DNA of 64,000 nt from Cupriavidus sp. UYMMa02A (lineage in GTDB: Bacteria > Pseudomonadota > Gammaproteobacteria > Burkholderiales > Burkholderiaceae): contig LRMT01000049.1 in the NCBI GenBank assembly GCA_001725945.1, positions 111,806 through 175,805 on the forward strand. The letters are read 5' to 3'. The position numbers and the translations under genes are program-made. Numbering within the stretch: the stretch's first letter is position 1; each line of letters begins with the position of its first letter. Below, in pieces: positions 11,108-20,153 of this stretch. The notes under the pieces were generated by a model. It made no database searches. It had not been told where the DNA came from and was given only the letters and a program-made list of their open reading frames with translations.

Positions 11108-11388
11108 CTACTTGCGTCGCGTGCCAGTAGTCACGGAGATGGGAGCAGGATTCACCGCCGCCGCATCGACTGTGAGGGAGTCCGGCACCTCGACCTCCCG
11201 GATGCCGACGCCTTGGACGGCAACCAGGCACCTGGGAAAGCGAGACCATCGGGACCATTTTCCCGGATATTCGTGCCTTGGACGTGAAAGTTCACGCTCA
11301 AAGTCCATAGTCCCCGATGAATGCCGTGGTGGCGAATCAAAATAGTCGTGAGCTCCAGCGGGCTATTGATGAACGTGGTTGCTGCCAT
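11108..11388 (-). pseudogene. Hypothetical protein (~93 aa), frameshifted
   Basis: A very good ribosome binding site, GGAGG with seven bases to the ATG at 11388, starts MAATTFINSPLELTTILIRH and continues to about NGPDGLAFPGA. There the frame is lost near 11230, and a second frame continues with VAVQGVGIREVEVPDSLTVD to the stop at 11108. Both halves look coding. I do not recognise it. It follows the gene at 11423-11791 by 34 bases on the same strand, so the two probably form an operon. Confidence 0.5.
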
Positions 11389-11422
11389 GGAAAAGCCTCC
11401 ATAAGGCGGTGGCAGTCACCAT

Positions 11423-11791
11423 TCAATCATGGTCTACTTCAACTGGGAAGGCGCCCGCCCAAGGGTCATCGTTGTACAAGACTGCATAGTCCCGCGGGAA
11501 TAGGTCTTTGAACGGCTTCGGATACTGAAATGCCAGCAAAGCTTCCAGCTCGCCCATCTCTCCAACGCGGAAGACCTCCACCAGCCTTGGCGTGTCCGAC
11601 GCATCCTTGCCATAAGCGTAGTAATAGCGCGCGCCGTCCCACGTCAGGGAGGCGGCTCGATATGGCCCGGTGACGCCAGGGATGATGCTGTAGTGCTCGC
11701 AAGCTGCCAGCACTTGGCGAAGGTACTCCGCCTCGGTCAAATGTGTCCCTGCTACAGCCGACGGAAACCCTTTCATTCTCGACTTCATCAT
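11423..11791 (-). CDS. Hypothetical protein (~122 aa)
   Basis: The open frame runs from 11869, but the first residues (MPFTSMRG...) look non-coding. I place the start at MMKSRMKGFPSAVAG (11791), with a further ATG at 11776 possible. The product is acidic and rich in aromatic residues (WDGARYYYAYGKD, PFKDLFPRDYAVLYNDDPW), suggesting a compact soluble protein. No family was recognised. It lies upstream of the frameshifted gene at 11108-11388 in what looks like a two-gene operon. Confidence 0.5.
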   Translation of the reverse strand: MMKSRMKGFPSAVAGTHLTEAEYLRQVLAACEHYSIIPGVTGPYRAASLTWDGARYYYAYGKDASDTPRLVEVFRVGEMGELEALLAFQYPKPFKDLFPRDYAVLYNDDPWAGAFPVEVDHD

Positions 11792-11934
11792 TTCAGGAAT
11801 TGGGCGAAATGTGCTGCGCAACCTTTCTCGTTTCGCTGTGATTATTCCTCTCATCGACGTAAATGGCAATCGGAAATGAAGTAGGACTTACGTCCGCAGC
11901 CCGGCTTTCGGGCACGGCCATTCTGGCGTTCATA

Positions 11935-12036
11935 TGACGATCCGGCGCACTGTGGCGTTCACGATCAACGCTCCCCCCAGCTCCTCCGTCGAAAGCCACT
12001 GGCAGCGATTGATTTCCTTGTTCGGTGTCGCCGGGC
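11935..12036 (-). pseudogene. NUDIX hydrolase C-terminal remnant (copy B)
   Basis: The minus strand reads KEINRCQWLSTEELGGALIV and then NATVRRIVI. This matches KEIDRCQWFSTEELTEVIVS at the end of the NUDIX gene at 7234-7608, and the DNA alignment between the two is obvious over about 100 bases. The Nudix box and everything N-terminal to it are missing. It lies in the same orientation relative to ligD sequence as the intact copy does, marking the second copy of a duplicated module. Confidence 0.75.
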
Positions 12037-12063
12037 GAGGCATCACGCGCCTATGCTGTTTTC

Positions 12064-12445
12064 ATGGCGCGCAATTCTCTTGACCGATACCGCGACAGAC
12101 GTGATTTCCAAATCACGGCCGAACCGACCGCCCGTTCCGCTGCCCGTCGCACCACAGGAACGCCGCGCTTTGTCGTCCAGAAACACTGGTCCGGCGCCTG
12201 CATTACGATTTCCGCCTCGAGCTCGACGGAGTGCTGCTGAGCTGGGCGTGCATTGGCGGTGAAGTCTTCTGTCAGAAGCATGCCGAAACCACGAAGCTGC
12301 CGGGGCTGACCGAGCAGCCCGCGTCCCTGCGGCCGGGGCATAGCCGCTTGCTGACCGTCGACTCGGCCGACGCGCTCATCGGGGCCGCGCAACTGAATGT
12401 GGTGGAGACCGGCAAGCACCTTGTGCAAGCAAACGCCAGATAGCG
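12064..12445 (+). pseudogene. ligD: ligD 5' part: phosphoesterase and polymerase-domain fragments (copy B)
   Basis: An ATG at 12064 opens MARNSLDRYRDRRDFQITAE, the usual LigD N-terminus. It continues to TPRFVVQKHWSG, the start of the 3'-phosphoesterase domain. After a frameshift near 12190 the next frame reads LHYDFRLELDGVLLSWA. The rest of that domain and the ligase domain are deleted. The sequence then jumps to FCQKHAETTKLPG and DSADALIGAAQLNVVE, which belong to the polymerase domain. About 120 residues of an approximately 850-residue protein remain, so end-joining activity is lost. Copy A (7805-7960) holds a later part of the polymerase domain. Confidence 0.75.
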
Positions 12446-13062
12446 TGCGCGATGCTGACCATTTCGAAAAGACACGCCTTCGGTGTTGATGCCAATCACC
12501 CCTAGTAACTGACGGCAGCGCCGGATTGCAATGGTTACATAGGGCAATTCTGGAATTTTTCCCGGCTCGGATCCCAGGAATTCGTAGTTACCGCGCACCT
12601 TGCCCAGATGCCAGCACGAAACGGCCCCGGAGCACATAATCCGTCGTATCGCGACACCGCGCAGACTAGTAGCGTTTCCAGATCGATCATAACCACCTTG
12701 GCGCGACTAAAGCGCCACACTTCATTCGCGTGAAGGAATACGGCTTATAGCTAGGAAGTAAGACTATCAACTTCCCGTCTGGATTGCGTTCAAGCTAGCG
12801 GCCACAAAGTAAAGGCCGAAGTACGTGGCGCCCATAAGCCCGGCCGCTAAAAGCCCGCACCACAAGGCAAGCGCCGTGGATACCGGCAGTAGGGCGTTAC
12901 GGCTGCAGCGTTGCCTGAGATATCAGCATAATTGCCCGCTCGACCGGTTTGCGACGTTGCGGACCAGTTGATGGATGCGAGATGGGGCCTCATAGCCCCG
13001 ATTTTCTCTGCAGGCGACAGCTACATGCGCAGCACTGAAGCGTTACTCTGTCAAATTCAACT
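12446..13062. other. Non-coding stretch between ligD remnant and tRNA remnant
   Basis: No gene was recognised in about 620 bases on either strand. In the related module at 7.2-9 kb this place holds the histone H1-like gene, of which I see no trace here. Confidence 0.35.
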
Positions 13063-13118
13063 GGGCCTTTAGCTCATTCCTTGTTAGACAGCAGACGCAA
13101 AAATTCTTGTGTGCCACA
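13063..13118 (+). pseudogene. Decayed tRNA(CAT) remnant
   Basis: GGGCCTTTAGCTCATTCC and the following TTGTTAGACAGCAGAC align with the intact tRNA at 8762 (GGGCCTCTAGCTCATGCC, TGGTTAGAGCAGCGGAC). The anticodon arm is destroyed (no CAT), and the T-arm and acceptor 3' strand cannot be formed. It lies just upstream of intact hns, as the intact tRNA lies upstream of an hns fragment. Confidence 0.7.
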
Positions 13119-13178
13119 GAGAAAATTGGTTATAAACTACATCCGTCTTCATCTCTAGACTGGAAAGGAAAACAGCAA

Positions 13179-13490
13179 ATGGCGACTTACAAAGAACTGA
13201 TGGCTCAGAAGGCGGCTCTGGAAGCTCATCTGGAAGAAGCACGTGCCAATGAGGTTTCATCGGTCATCGCACAGATTCAAGACCTGATGGCGGAGTACGA
13301 TCTGACTGTCGAAGACATCGCCAAGCGTCGTCGTGGCCGTCCTTCCGGAAGCGGCGCAGCCAAGGCGAAATCGGCGCTGCCCCCGAAATATCGAGACCCG
13401 AAGACCGGCAAGACTTGGTCTGGGCGCGGTCGTCAACCGTCCTGGCTTGGCAGGAATCCCAACCGGTACCTGATTCAAGAAGAAGCGTAA
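13179..13490 (+). CDS. hns: H-NS family nucleoid protein (103 aa)
   Basis: H-NS-like xenogeneic silencer that coats AT-rich DNA and represses acquired genes. The start at 13179 (MATYKELMAQKAALEAHLEE) follows AAGGAAAACAGCAA. An N-terminal coiled-coil oligomerisation region spans about residues 1-45. A basic linker (AKRRRGRPSGSG) carries an AT-hook-like RGRP. The C-terminal DNA-binding domain contains PKTGKTWSGRGRQPSWLG. Length and linker match the BpH3/Bv3F subgroup of beta-proteobacteria. A strong terminator follows at 13527-13550. Plasmid-borne H-NS proteins often act as 'stealth' factors, which would fit here. Confidence 0.92.
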   Translation: MATYKELMAQKAALEAHLEEARANEVSSVIAQIQDLMAEYDLTVEDIAKRRRGRPSGSGAAKAKSALPPKYRDPKTGKTWSGRGRQPSWLGRNPNRYLIQEEA

Positions 13491-13526
13491 GCCTGACTTC
13501 GCACGTCACGACGGCATTAAGTACGG

Positions 13527-13550
13527 CCCTGCATGCAGGGGTTTTCTTTT
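13527..13550 (+). terminator. Terminator of hns
   Basis: The palindrome CCCTGCATGCAGGG (13527-13540) is followed by GTTTTCTTTT, 37 bases after the hns stop codon. It fits an intrinsic terminator for hns. Confidence 0.8.
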
Positions 13551-13740
13551 CTGAGCGCGAGCGCCATATCTTCTTCCTTATAAGAAGGTGCAATTGCCGA
13601 TCTTCTGACGTCCAGGTGGCAACGTACCGGCGTGCCCAATGATTTCCGGTACGATATGTTCGCTGAGGCAGCGGATGTCGCAATGCGAACCCGTCTCAAG
13701 CCAAGCGCGTTCATGGAACACAACCATATGCCGCACCGAC

Positions 13741-14922
13741 ATGTCAATCCCGACCGCTCTTCTCGGCATCGCTATTCTGTCTTGCTTGATGAGCGCCGCC
13801 GTGCTCGGCTCCCTTTTTCAAGCGAAAATTCCCGGAGTACGCCAATGGTGTGTGGCAAGTGGGATGCTGGCTGCCACGGCTATTCTCCTCCTTCTGCGAC
13901 GGTCCGATGTTGCCGTTGTGTGTGGGAGCGCATTGCTGGTTTTGGCTGCGCTCCTGGCGCTTCAAGGCTTTCGGCAGTTCTTCCATCAGCAGCCATCACT
14001 GATTTGGGAGTACGGCGCGCTCGGCGCGATACTGACTGGGCTCGTCCATTGGACTTACATATCGCCTGACGTTAATGCCCGCGCTGCGCTGATATCGGGA
14101 TTTCTTGCCTATATCCGGTTTGGTATCGGATGGCTGGTGCAGCGGTACCGGCCGGCGGGCAGGCCAAAATATAGCTACTACTTCGTGTCTGTTGCCGCGG
14201 TCCTGGGGGCAATTGTCCACGCCGTCCGTTGCGCGGAATACGCACTGGGGCTAGTGCATGAAACTACTTTCCTGGAGGCGACGCCGATAAACGTTGCTTT
14301 TCTCGGCATGGCAACCCTGACTTTGCCATGCCTGTCGGTTGGCATGGTCATGCTGGCTCATGACCGGATAGCCGAGCGGATGGAACGCCTGGCTACCATC
14401 GACGATTTGACCGGTATGCTCGGTCGGCGAGCCTTCATCGCTAGGGCCGAGGCGCTGTTTGATCTGACAAGAGCGGCGAAGTCAAAGCTGTCGATTGCGA
14501 TCCTGGACATTGACCACTTCAAGGACATCAATGACGGATACGGGCACGCGGCCGGTGACCGGGCCCTTGCCCATGTTGCTTCCGTCATCTCACGCGAAAC
14601 ACGACCAACCGATGTCATCGGCCGCATCGGCGGTGAGGAGTTCGCGCTGCTACTTCCACTGACCGGGAAAGAAGAAGCTGCCCGCCTCACAGACCGGTTG
14701 CGCGCAGTTGTCGCGGCGTCTGTTTCGCGCGCGCCTGCCGCTGACCTCGTATGCACCGTCAGCGCCGGCGTCGATGAGTTCGATGCCAGCGATACCCTTG
14801 CCTCGGTGATGGCGAGGGCGGACGCAGCGCTCTATGCTGCAAAAGCCGGCGGGAGAAACTGCGTGATGCTGGCAGGGGCGTCGCATAACCAACGGGTCGA
14901 ACCCAGCGAAACGACGCCTTAG
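13741..14922 (+). CDS. Membrane-bound diguanylate cyclase (~393 aa)
   Basis: Makes cyclic di-GMP from two GTP. The N-terminal half holds about seven hydrophobic segments (for example LLGIAILSCLMSAAVLGSLF and FVSVAAVLGAIVHAV), and the C-terminal half is a GGDEF domain with an intact active-site GGEEF. A product-inhibition I-site, RPTD, lies exactly five residues before GGEEF, so feedback inhibition is expected. The C-terminus has the usual ADAALYAAKAGGRN. The open frame extends back to 13639. I prefer the start at 13741 (MSIPTALLGIAI) because it opens directly into the first membrane helix, though its ribosome binding site is poor. No EAL domain is present. The sensory membrane part is not one I can name. 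Confidence 0.9.
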   Translation: MSIPTALLGIAILSCLMSAAVLGSLFQAKIPGVRQWCVASGMLAATAILLLLRRSDVAVVCGSALLVLAALLALQGFRQFFHQQPSLIWEYGALGAILTGLVHWTYISPDVNARAALISGFLAYIRFGIGWLVQRYRPAGRPKYSYYFVSVAAVLGAIVHAVRCAEYALGLVHETTFLEATPINVAFLGMATLTLPCLSVGMVMLAHDRIAERMERLATIDDLTGMLGRRAFIARAEALFDLTRAAKSKLSIAILDIDHFKDINDGYGHAAGDRALAHVASVISRETRPTDVIGRIGGEEFALLLPLTGKEEAARLTDRLRAVVAASVSRAPAADLVCTVSAGVDEFDASDTLASVMARADAALYAAKAGGRNCVMLAGASHNQRVEPSETTP

Positions 14923-15085
14923 ATCCGCGCACAGCTGCAGGTCAACTTTGAGCGCTCTGGCTGCCGATGGGCCACCCTCCGCCCGGCAACTCCTTATCCA
15001 GCGCGGCGTAGCCCTTCGCGACGGTGCGCGCGTTGCCCCGGGCAAGCTGTGAAGCAACCCAAAGTGTATTCCCCCCGCATCGGAA

Positions 15086-15310
15086 TTACATACTTGAGTC
15101 GAGACGGGCATTGATGGATTGGGCCCATTCATCAACGGCACGTATCTGTTGAGCATGGAGGGCGGTGCGGTTCCCGATCCGGCCCCAAATCGTCGCGGTA
15201 AGAATGCCCATCACTGGGCACCCCCCGCACAGATCCCGGAGAGTACCTGTCTGACCCACGGTCCCTCCCGCCGTGTTGTGCTCGGCAAACGGGTCGTCGA
15301 TCTGCGTCAT
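15086..15310 (-). CDS. Possible small hypothetical protein
   Basis: The minus-strand frame reads MTQIDDPFAEHNTAGGTVGQ, then TLRDLCGGCPVMGILTATIW, and ends ARLDSSM. Its composition looks like real protein, with a possible metal-binding CGGC. I do not recognise the family and no clear ribosome binding site is seen. It may be a remnant, as it sits in a region of decayed genes. Confidence 0.3.
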   Translation of the reverse strand: MTQIDDPFAEHNTAGGTVGQTGTLRDLCGGCPVMGILTATIWGRIGNRTALHAQQIRAVDEWAQSINARLDSSM

Positions 15311-15499
15311 GCGTCGCCGAAGCACCTCTTCAGGCCCTTCGCCATGTGGGACCCATGCGTGCGGCAGACGTTGTTTGAGCTGCGCTCACCCGCCGCCGGG
15401 GTCCACATCTATCGGAGTCGAGAACGGCAGCGGCCAGTTCAGTGGTTGAAGTGCTTTAGTCTGGCGACTTCGGTCCCGTAGGGCATGGTTGGCGTAACG

Positions 15500-16248
15500 T
15501 CCCGCTGCCGGTGCCAGTGGCGTACCACAGCACTGGAAGCGGTCGTTGTTCGGGGACTTGCATGCCTACGGTCCCGACGGTGTCCGCTTCTACACGCTTC
15601 GGAAGGCGATCACGCAACGGTGGCCGAAGCGGGAAGGTAACGAACGGGCACAGTTGGCCTTCCCGAGCAATAGCTGACTCGCCCTCCGTCACAGCGAGGT
15701 TGTGGCTACGATGAGATTCTGGAGATAGCGTGCGGGCCGGACACCACCGCCCAAGACTATGACTTTCATGGTAGCTGCGGATTTGAGTTGTTCAACGGGC
15801 GCAAACCATGCCGTTTCGCGACGCGAAGGCACCGTGCGCCCAAGAAAATGCTGATCACGCGGGGAAGATCGTGACCAGCAAGAGGAGACGCGGTAGCACT
15901 AGCAAGGCTTCAGTTTGCCGGGTTCGACCTTGCGCCGTCGGCCAAGGGGTGATTACCCGCGGCGCCGCGACGTCGGACCTAAAGCTCCCCCGTCGCGCGC
16001 GACGAGGCAAGCATCGTCAAGGCCAGTGCCACGGAGATCTTCAGCGCCTATGTGCCTGACCCGAAGAAGGGGCCCGTATTCATGGCGCTGCTCGAACGCA
16101 CGTTCGGAGCAACGACATCACCACGCGCACGCTCGATACGGTCATCAAGTGTGCCCGGGCGTAGGCGAAAGCAACGGCCTTTGGGTCCTGGACCACGGCA
16201 AGGCCACGGCGCTGATGCGCACCGCCAAAGACGCGCCCCAGCGCTAAT
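15500..16248 (+). pseudogene. Degraded genes of unknown family
   Basis: Several short stretches look coding but sit in different frames. [20 protein letters not shown] lies near 15550. EASIVKASATEIFSAYVPDP followed by KKGPVFMALLERTFG lies near 16000-16110. A frame continues with ITTRTLDTVIKCARA and GLWVLDHGKATALMRTAKDA to a stop at 16245-16247. The last three belong together and suggest one protein of about 90 residues or more with several frameshifts. I cannot name it. Nothing in it is catalytic or membrane-spanning by eye. Confidence 0.35.
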
Positions 16249-16251
16249 CCT

Positions 16252-17432
16252 TCATGCCATGGCCAACACCAGGTTGCGATAGATCTCCCGCGCGCCGTGC
16301 AGTTGCTCCAGCGCGATCGATTCATCAATGGTGTGCGCATCCTCCTCGCACCCCGGTCCCAGCCCGATGGTCGGGATCTGGCGCCGTCCCGCGGATTCGG
16401 AGCCATTGGTGCAGAAGGCCCACGTCCCGACCTGTGGCGAGCGACCGGTTTGCGCGATAGCCTGCACGGCAGCCTGTACAAGCGGTGTGTTGTCCGGTTG
16501 GTGCCAGGCCGGCAGCCAGCGTGCGGGTCGCGCCGATTCGCCGGTGAAGGTGCGGACTTCATCGTCCGACACGGCCAGCGTGAAGTCACGCAGGCCGGCG
16601 ACGTGCAGGCAGGCATCGATCTCGCCAAGCACGTCCTCGCGGGTCTCCCAATCGAGCGTGCGACGATCGAAGCGGATCGTGGCCGATGTCGGAATCATCG
16701 AGATCGACGGGTAGGGGGACGACACGATATCGGTCGGGACCAGCAACGCGGGTCCAAGCACCGGGTCCGTCGGCAGGCGTAGTCCCTCCAGCGCGGTCAG
16801 CGCATGCGCGGCCGCATGCAGCGGGTTCACGCCAAGATGAGGCGTGGCCGCGTGCGCGGGTTTGCCGTGGAAGGTCAGCAGGATCTCGAGCCTGCCCTTC
16901 TGTCCGCGCCTGACCTGCAGTTTCGAGGGTTCGCAGATCACCACTGCCGCGGGCTGCACCGGTCGAGCACCGTCGCCAGCGCGTGCCCCTCGATGACTTC
17001 CTCGAGCACGCTGGCGGATACGGCGATGCGCCGGCGCAGCGGCCGTTCGCGCGCGGCCGCCGCGACGCCGCAGATGGCCGCGGCGATGCCGCCCTTCATG
17101 TCGGTGCTGCCGCGCCCATACAGCCGCCCGTCGTGAATGGTGCCGCCGAACGGGTCAAAGCGCCACTGTCCGGTGACAGGGACGACATCCATATGGCCAT
17201 CGAAGAGCAGGGCGACCTCGGCATCCTCGGGGCCGATCCAGCCGAGCACGCTGCCGTTGCGGTCCGTGGTCACCGACGTGAAGCCGGCTTCGGCCATGCG
17301 GCGCGCAAGCAGCGCGGCCACGTCGCCTTCATGCCCGGAAAGGCTGGGAATGCGCACCATCTCGCGCGTCAGCGCGGTGACGTCGCTGAGGTCGCCGGGA
17401 TCACCGGCGTTGCTTGTCATCTGTTCGATCAT
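16252..17432 (-). pseudogene. M20-family metallohydrolase (ArgE/DapE type), frameshifted
   Basis: Zinc-dependent amidohydrolase of about 393 residues. The start at 17432 (MIEQMTSNAGDPGDLSDVTA) follows AGGACACCCGACC. Metal-binding motifs are visible: FDGHMDVVP, then YGRGSTDMKGGIAA, and a C-terminal CEEDAHTIDESI. Near 16955 one frameshift separates the catalytic N-terminal part (ending VLDRCSPRQW) from the rest (AAVVICEPSKLQVRRGQKGR). Its neighbours upstream on the strand are an MFS transporter and a D-carbamoylase, so it probably hydrolyses an N-acylated or N-carbamoyl amino acid in the same pathway. Acetylornithine deacetylase is possible but less likely in this context. Confidence 0.75.
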
Positions 17433-17451
17433 GGTCGGGTGTCCTGTGTGT

Positions 17452-18791
17452 TCAGCGGTTGACCAGCGTGGCCGCACGCGCAGTACCAGCAGCGCGCCGA
17501 TCACCGTGAAGGAGGCGAGGAAGTACATGCCCCAGTCGGTCGAGCCGGTCAGGTCCTTGATCCAGCCGACCGCGTATGGACTGGCGAATGCGGCGAGACC
17601 GGCGAACGCATTGATCGCGGCGATGCCGGCGGCTGCGCTGCGGCCTCGAGGAACGCGGTCGGCAGGCTCCAGAACAGCGGCGAGCAGACCATGCAACCCG
17701 CTGCTGCGACGGACAGCATGGCCACGGCGAACGTGGGGTTGTGGCTGAACAGCGTGCTGAGCGCGAGGCCGGCGCCGCCAACCAGGAACGGGATCACCAT
17801 ATGCCAGCGGCGCTCGCGTGTGCGATCCGAATGGCGGCAGACCAGGATCATCGACACGACCGCGCAGGCGTTCGGGATTGCCGTCAGCAGCCCGACGTCC
17901 AGCAGCGAGACCACGCCGGTCGAGCGGATCACCGACGGAATCCAGAAGGCCAGGCCCGACAGGCTGGAAACCGTGCAGTAGCAGATCAGCGCCATGTGGA
18001 TCACACGGCGGTCGCGGAACAGCTTCAGCAGCGACACGTGCTCGACCTTGGCTGTCTTTTCCGCCGCGATGTTGTGGGCAAGCCGGTTCTTCTCGGTGGC
18101 GTCCAGCAGCGTGCGTCGGCAATGCGGTCGTCGAGATACCAGAGCACGGCCAGGCCAAGCACGATCGACGGAATCGCTTCGAGCAGGAACATCCATTGCC
18201 AGCCGGCGAAGCCGTGATGGGAGTGCATGGATTCCATGATCCAGCCCGACAGCGGCCCACCGAGGATGCCGGCGAACGGAACCGCCGTCATGAACACGGC
18301 GATGACCTGGCCGCGGCGGTGCGACGGGAACCAGTAGGTCAGGTACAGGATGATGCCAGGGTAGAAGCCGGCCTCGGCGGCACCCAGCAGGAAGCGCAGG
18401 ATATAGAACTGCGTCGGGGTGCTGGTTAGCGCCATGCAGGCCGAGATGCAGGCCCACAGGATCATGATGCGCGCGAGCGTCTTCCTGGCGCCGATGCGGT
18501 GCATCAGCACGTTGCTCGGCACTTCGAACAGGAAGTAGCCAATAAGAAGATGCCCGCGCCAAGGCCATACACGGTGTCGCTGAAGTTCAGCTGGTCCAGC
18601 ATCTGGAGCTTGGCGAAGCCGACGTTGACGCGGTCAAGGAACGCCGCGATGTAGCAGGCCATCAGGAACGGCAGCAGTCTCCAGGCCACCTTGCGGTAGA
18701 GCGCGTTGTCGTACGCCTGCATCGTGTCCGTTGTCGCCGTGGTCGTTGCCGGGTTGCGCAGAGTCTGCGCGGAATGCATCGAATCGCTCAC
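17452..18791 (-). pseudogene. MFS transporter (ACS-family type), several frameshifts
   Basis: A 12-helix major facilitator of the anion:cation symporter type. The N-terminus RKVAWRLLPFLMACYIAAFL, the DRVNVGFAKLQM loop and the conserved GAAEAGFYPGIILYLTYWFP are typical of tartrate/phthalate/hexuronate carriers. The start is GTG at 18791, six bases after a perfect GGAGG. The frame breaks near 18540, 18110 and 17645. A further base change near the end would give the stop ATLVNR at 17452, whereas the sequence as given reads on into the next gene. It lies between a D-carbamoylase and an M20 hydrolase, so its substrate is likely a carbamoyl- or acyl-amino acid. Confidence 0.75.
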
Positions 18792-18822
18792 TATGTTCCT
18801 CCTTTGGATTTGGTGAGACAAA

Positions 18823-18850
18823 AACGCCCCCCCTGCGGGCGCGGGAGCGC
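18823..18850 (-). terminator. Probable terminator after the carbamoylase gene
   Basis: Read on the minus strand, CGCCCGCAGGGGGGGCG followed by TTTTTG makes a GC-rich hairpin with a T-run about 50 bases after the carbamoylase stop. It lies just before the GGAGG of the transporter gene. Partial termination would lower expression of the downstream genes. Confidence 0.5.
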
Positions 18851-18898
18851 CTGCATCGTGTTTTTATGGGTCGGGAAAGGGGGCGGCTAGCGCTTCAG

Positions 18899-19842
18899 CT
18901 ATGCGGCCATGGCTTGCGGCGGCGTGGCGCCGCGCTGGCTGGTGATGCGGCCGTAGGCCTCGGGGCGGCGGTGCCGGTCGAAGTTGAAAGTCGTGCTCTT
19001 GTACGACTGGCACAGGTCGAGGTCGCAGCGTGCAATCGCCAGCTCGTCGCCCTTGGTGGAGCACGCCGCGACGATCTCGCCGGACGGCGCGATGATGCAG
19101 GTGCCGCCGATCATCTCGCAGCCTTCTTCGTTGCCGCCCTTTGCCACGCCGACCACCCACGTGCCGTTCTGGTAGGCGCCGGCCTGCATGACGAGGTGGT
19201 TGTGGAACATCGACAGGTCGTCGTGCTCCGGCGCGGGCGGGTTATGCACCGGCGTGTTGTAGCCGAGTAGGATCATCTCGGCGCCTGCAGGCCCATCACG
19301 CGATAGGTCTCAGACCAGCGGCGGTCATTGCACAGTGCCATGCCCATGACGCCCCCGAACGCTTGCCAGACGCCGAAGTCGTCGCCGGGCTCGAAGTAGC
19401 GCTTCTCCAGGTGCTGGAACGCGCGCCACGGTTCGTGCTGGTCATGGCCGGGCAGGTGGACCTTGCGGTATTTGCCGATGATCTTGCCGTCGCGGCCGAC
19501 CAGGATCGCAGTGTTGTAGCGGCGCTCGACGCCCTGCTCGACCGCCAGTTCCGCATAGCCGAGATAGAAGCCGATGCCGAGTCGCGCGGCGGTGTCGAAC
19601 AGGATGCGGGTCTCGGGCCCGGGCATTTCGCGCTCGTAGAAGGCGTTCAGTTCCTCGGGGTCCTCCATGAACCAGCGCGGGAAAAAAGTGGTCAGTGCCA
19701 GTTCGGGGAACACCACCAAGTGGCAGCCCATTTCATGGGCGTGGTGCAGGTGGGCCAGCAGGCGCGCGACGACGTCGCGGCGCGAGTCGCTGCGCTGGAT
19801 CGGCCCGAGCTGGGCTGCGGCGACGTGGACAAGGCGGGACAT
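18899..19842 (-). pseudogene. N-carbamoyl-D-amino-acid hydrolase (nitrilase superfamily), frameshifted
   Basis: Converts N-carbamoyl-D-amino acids to D-amino acids, CO2 and ammonia. The nitrilase-superfamily catalytic triad is in place: Glu47 (VVFPELALTTFFPRW), Lys127 (GKYRKVHLPGHDQHEP) and Cys171 (MALCNDRRWSE). The context LPGHDQHEPWR and the length of about 314 residues match D-carbamoylases (HyuC/HydA-associated) closely. One frameshift near 19275 separates the N-terminal two-thirds from the C-terminus (MILLGYNTPVHNPPAPEHDD...). The start ATG at 19842 follows GGAGACCCCCCAATC. It belongs to a hydantoin-utilisation-like cluster with the truncated L-carbamoylase directly upstream. Confidence 0.82.
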
Positions 19843-19889
19843 GATTGGGGGGTCTCCTGTTATGCGGTGAATGTCGGGCGGTCAGCCTC

Positions 19890-20118
19890 TCAGGCGGCCA
19901 GTTCGAGCATCAGGTCGAGCAGTACACCGGCGCGCGGCCTCGATGTCATGGTCGTGGGTCAGTTCGGCAATGTTGTGCGAGAGGCCGGCCACGCTTTGCA
20001 CGAAGATCATGCCGGCGGGGCACATGCGGGCGAGGATTTGGGCGTCGTGCCCGGCGCCGCTGGGCATGCGCCGCACGCTGTGGCCGTGGCGGCGCGCGAT
20101 GGCCTCGCGCGGGCGACC
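19890..20118 (-). pseudogene. N-carbamoyl-L-amino-acid hydrolase/allantoate amidohydrolase, 3' end only
   Basis: The minus strand encodes the C-terminal 70 or so residues of an M20-type carbamoylase: MPSGAGHDAQILARMCPAGM and IFVQSVAGLSHNIAELTHDH are family signatures. After a frameshift near 19930 the usual end VLLDLMLELAA and stop appear at 19890. The 5' five-sixths of the gene are absent. At about 20118 the sequence changes to the trbB gene on the other strand. This is a true truncation and marks a recombination junction. Confidence 0.75.
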
Positions 20119-20153
20119 ATGCCCCCAGTCAACTCGAAGCAAGCGCCGTTGCG

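Noticed and set aside
13572..13590. TTCCTTATAAGAAGG as a fifth parS copy
   Set aside because: It shares only the TTATAA centre with the palindrome and lies 27 kb from parB.
16938..18260. Apparent fusion of the MFS transporter and the M20 hydrolase in one 440-codon frame
   Set aside because: The frame joins by chance after small indels. The M20 gene has its own ATG and ribosome binding site, and the transporter's natural stop lies 19 bases upstream in a neighbouring frame.
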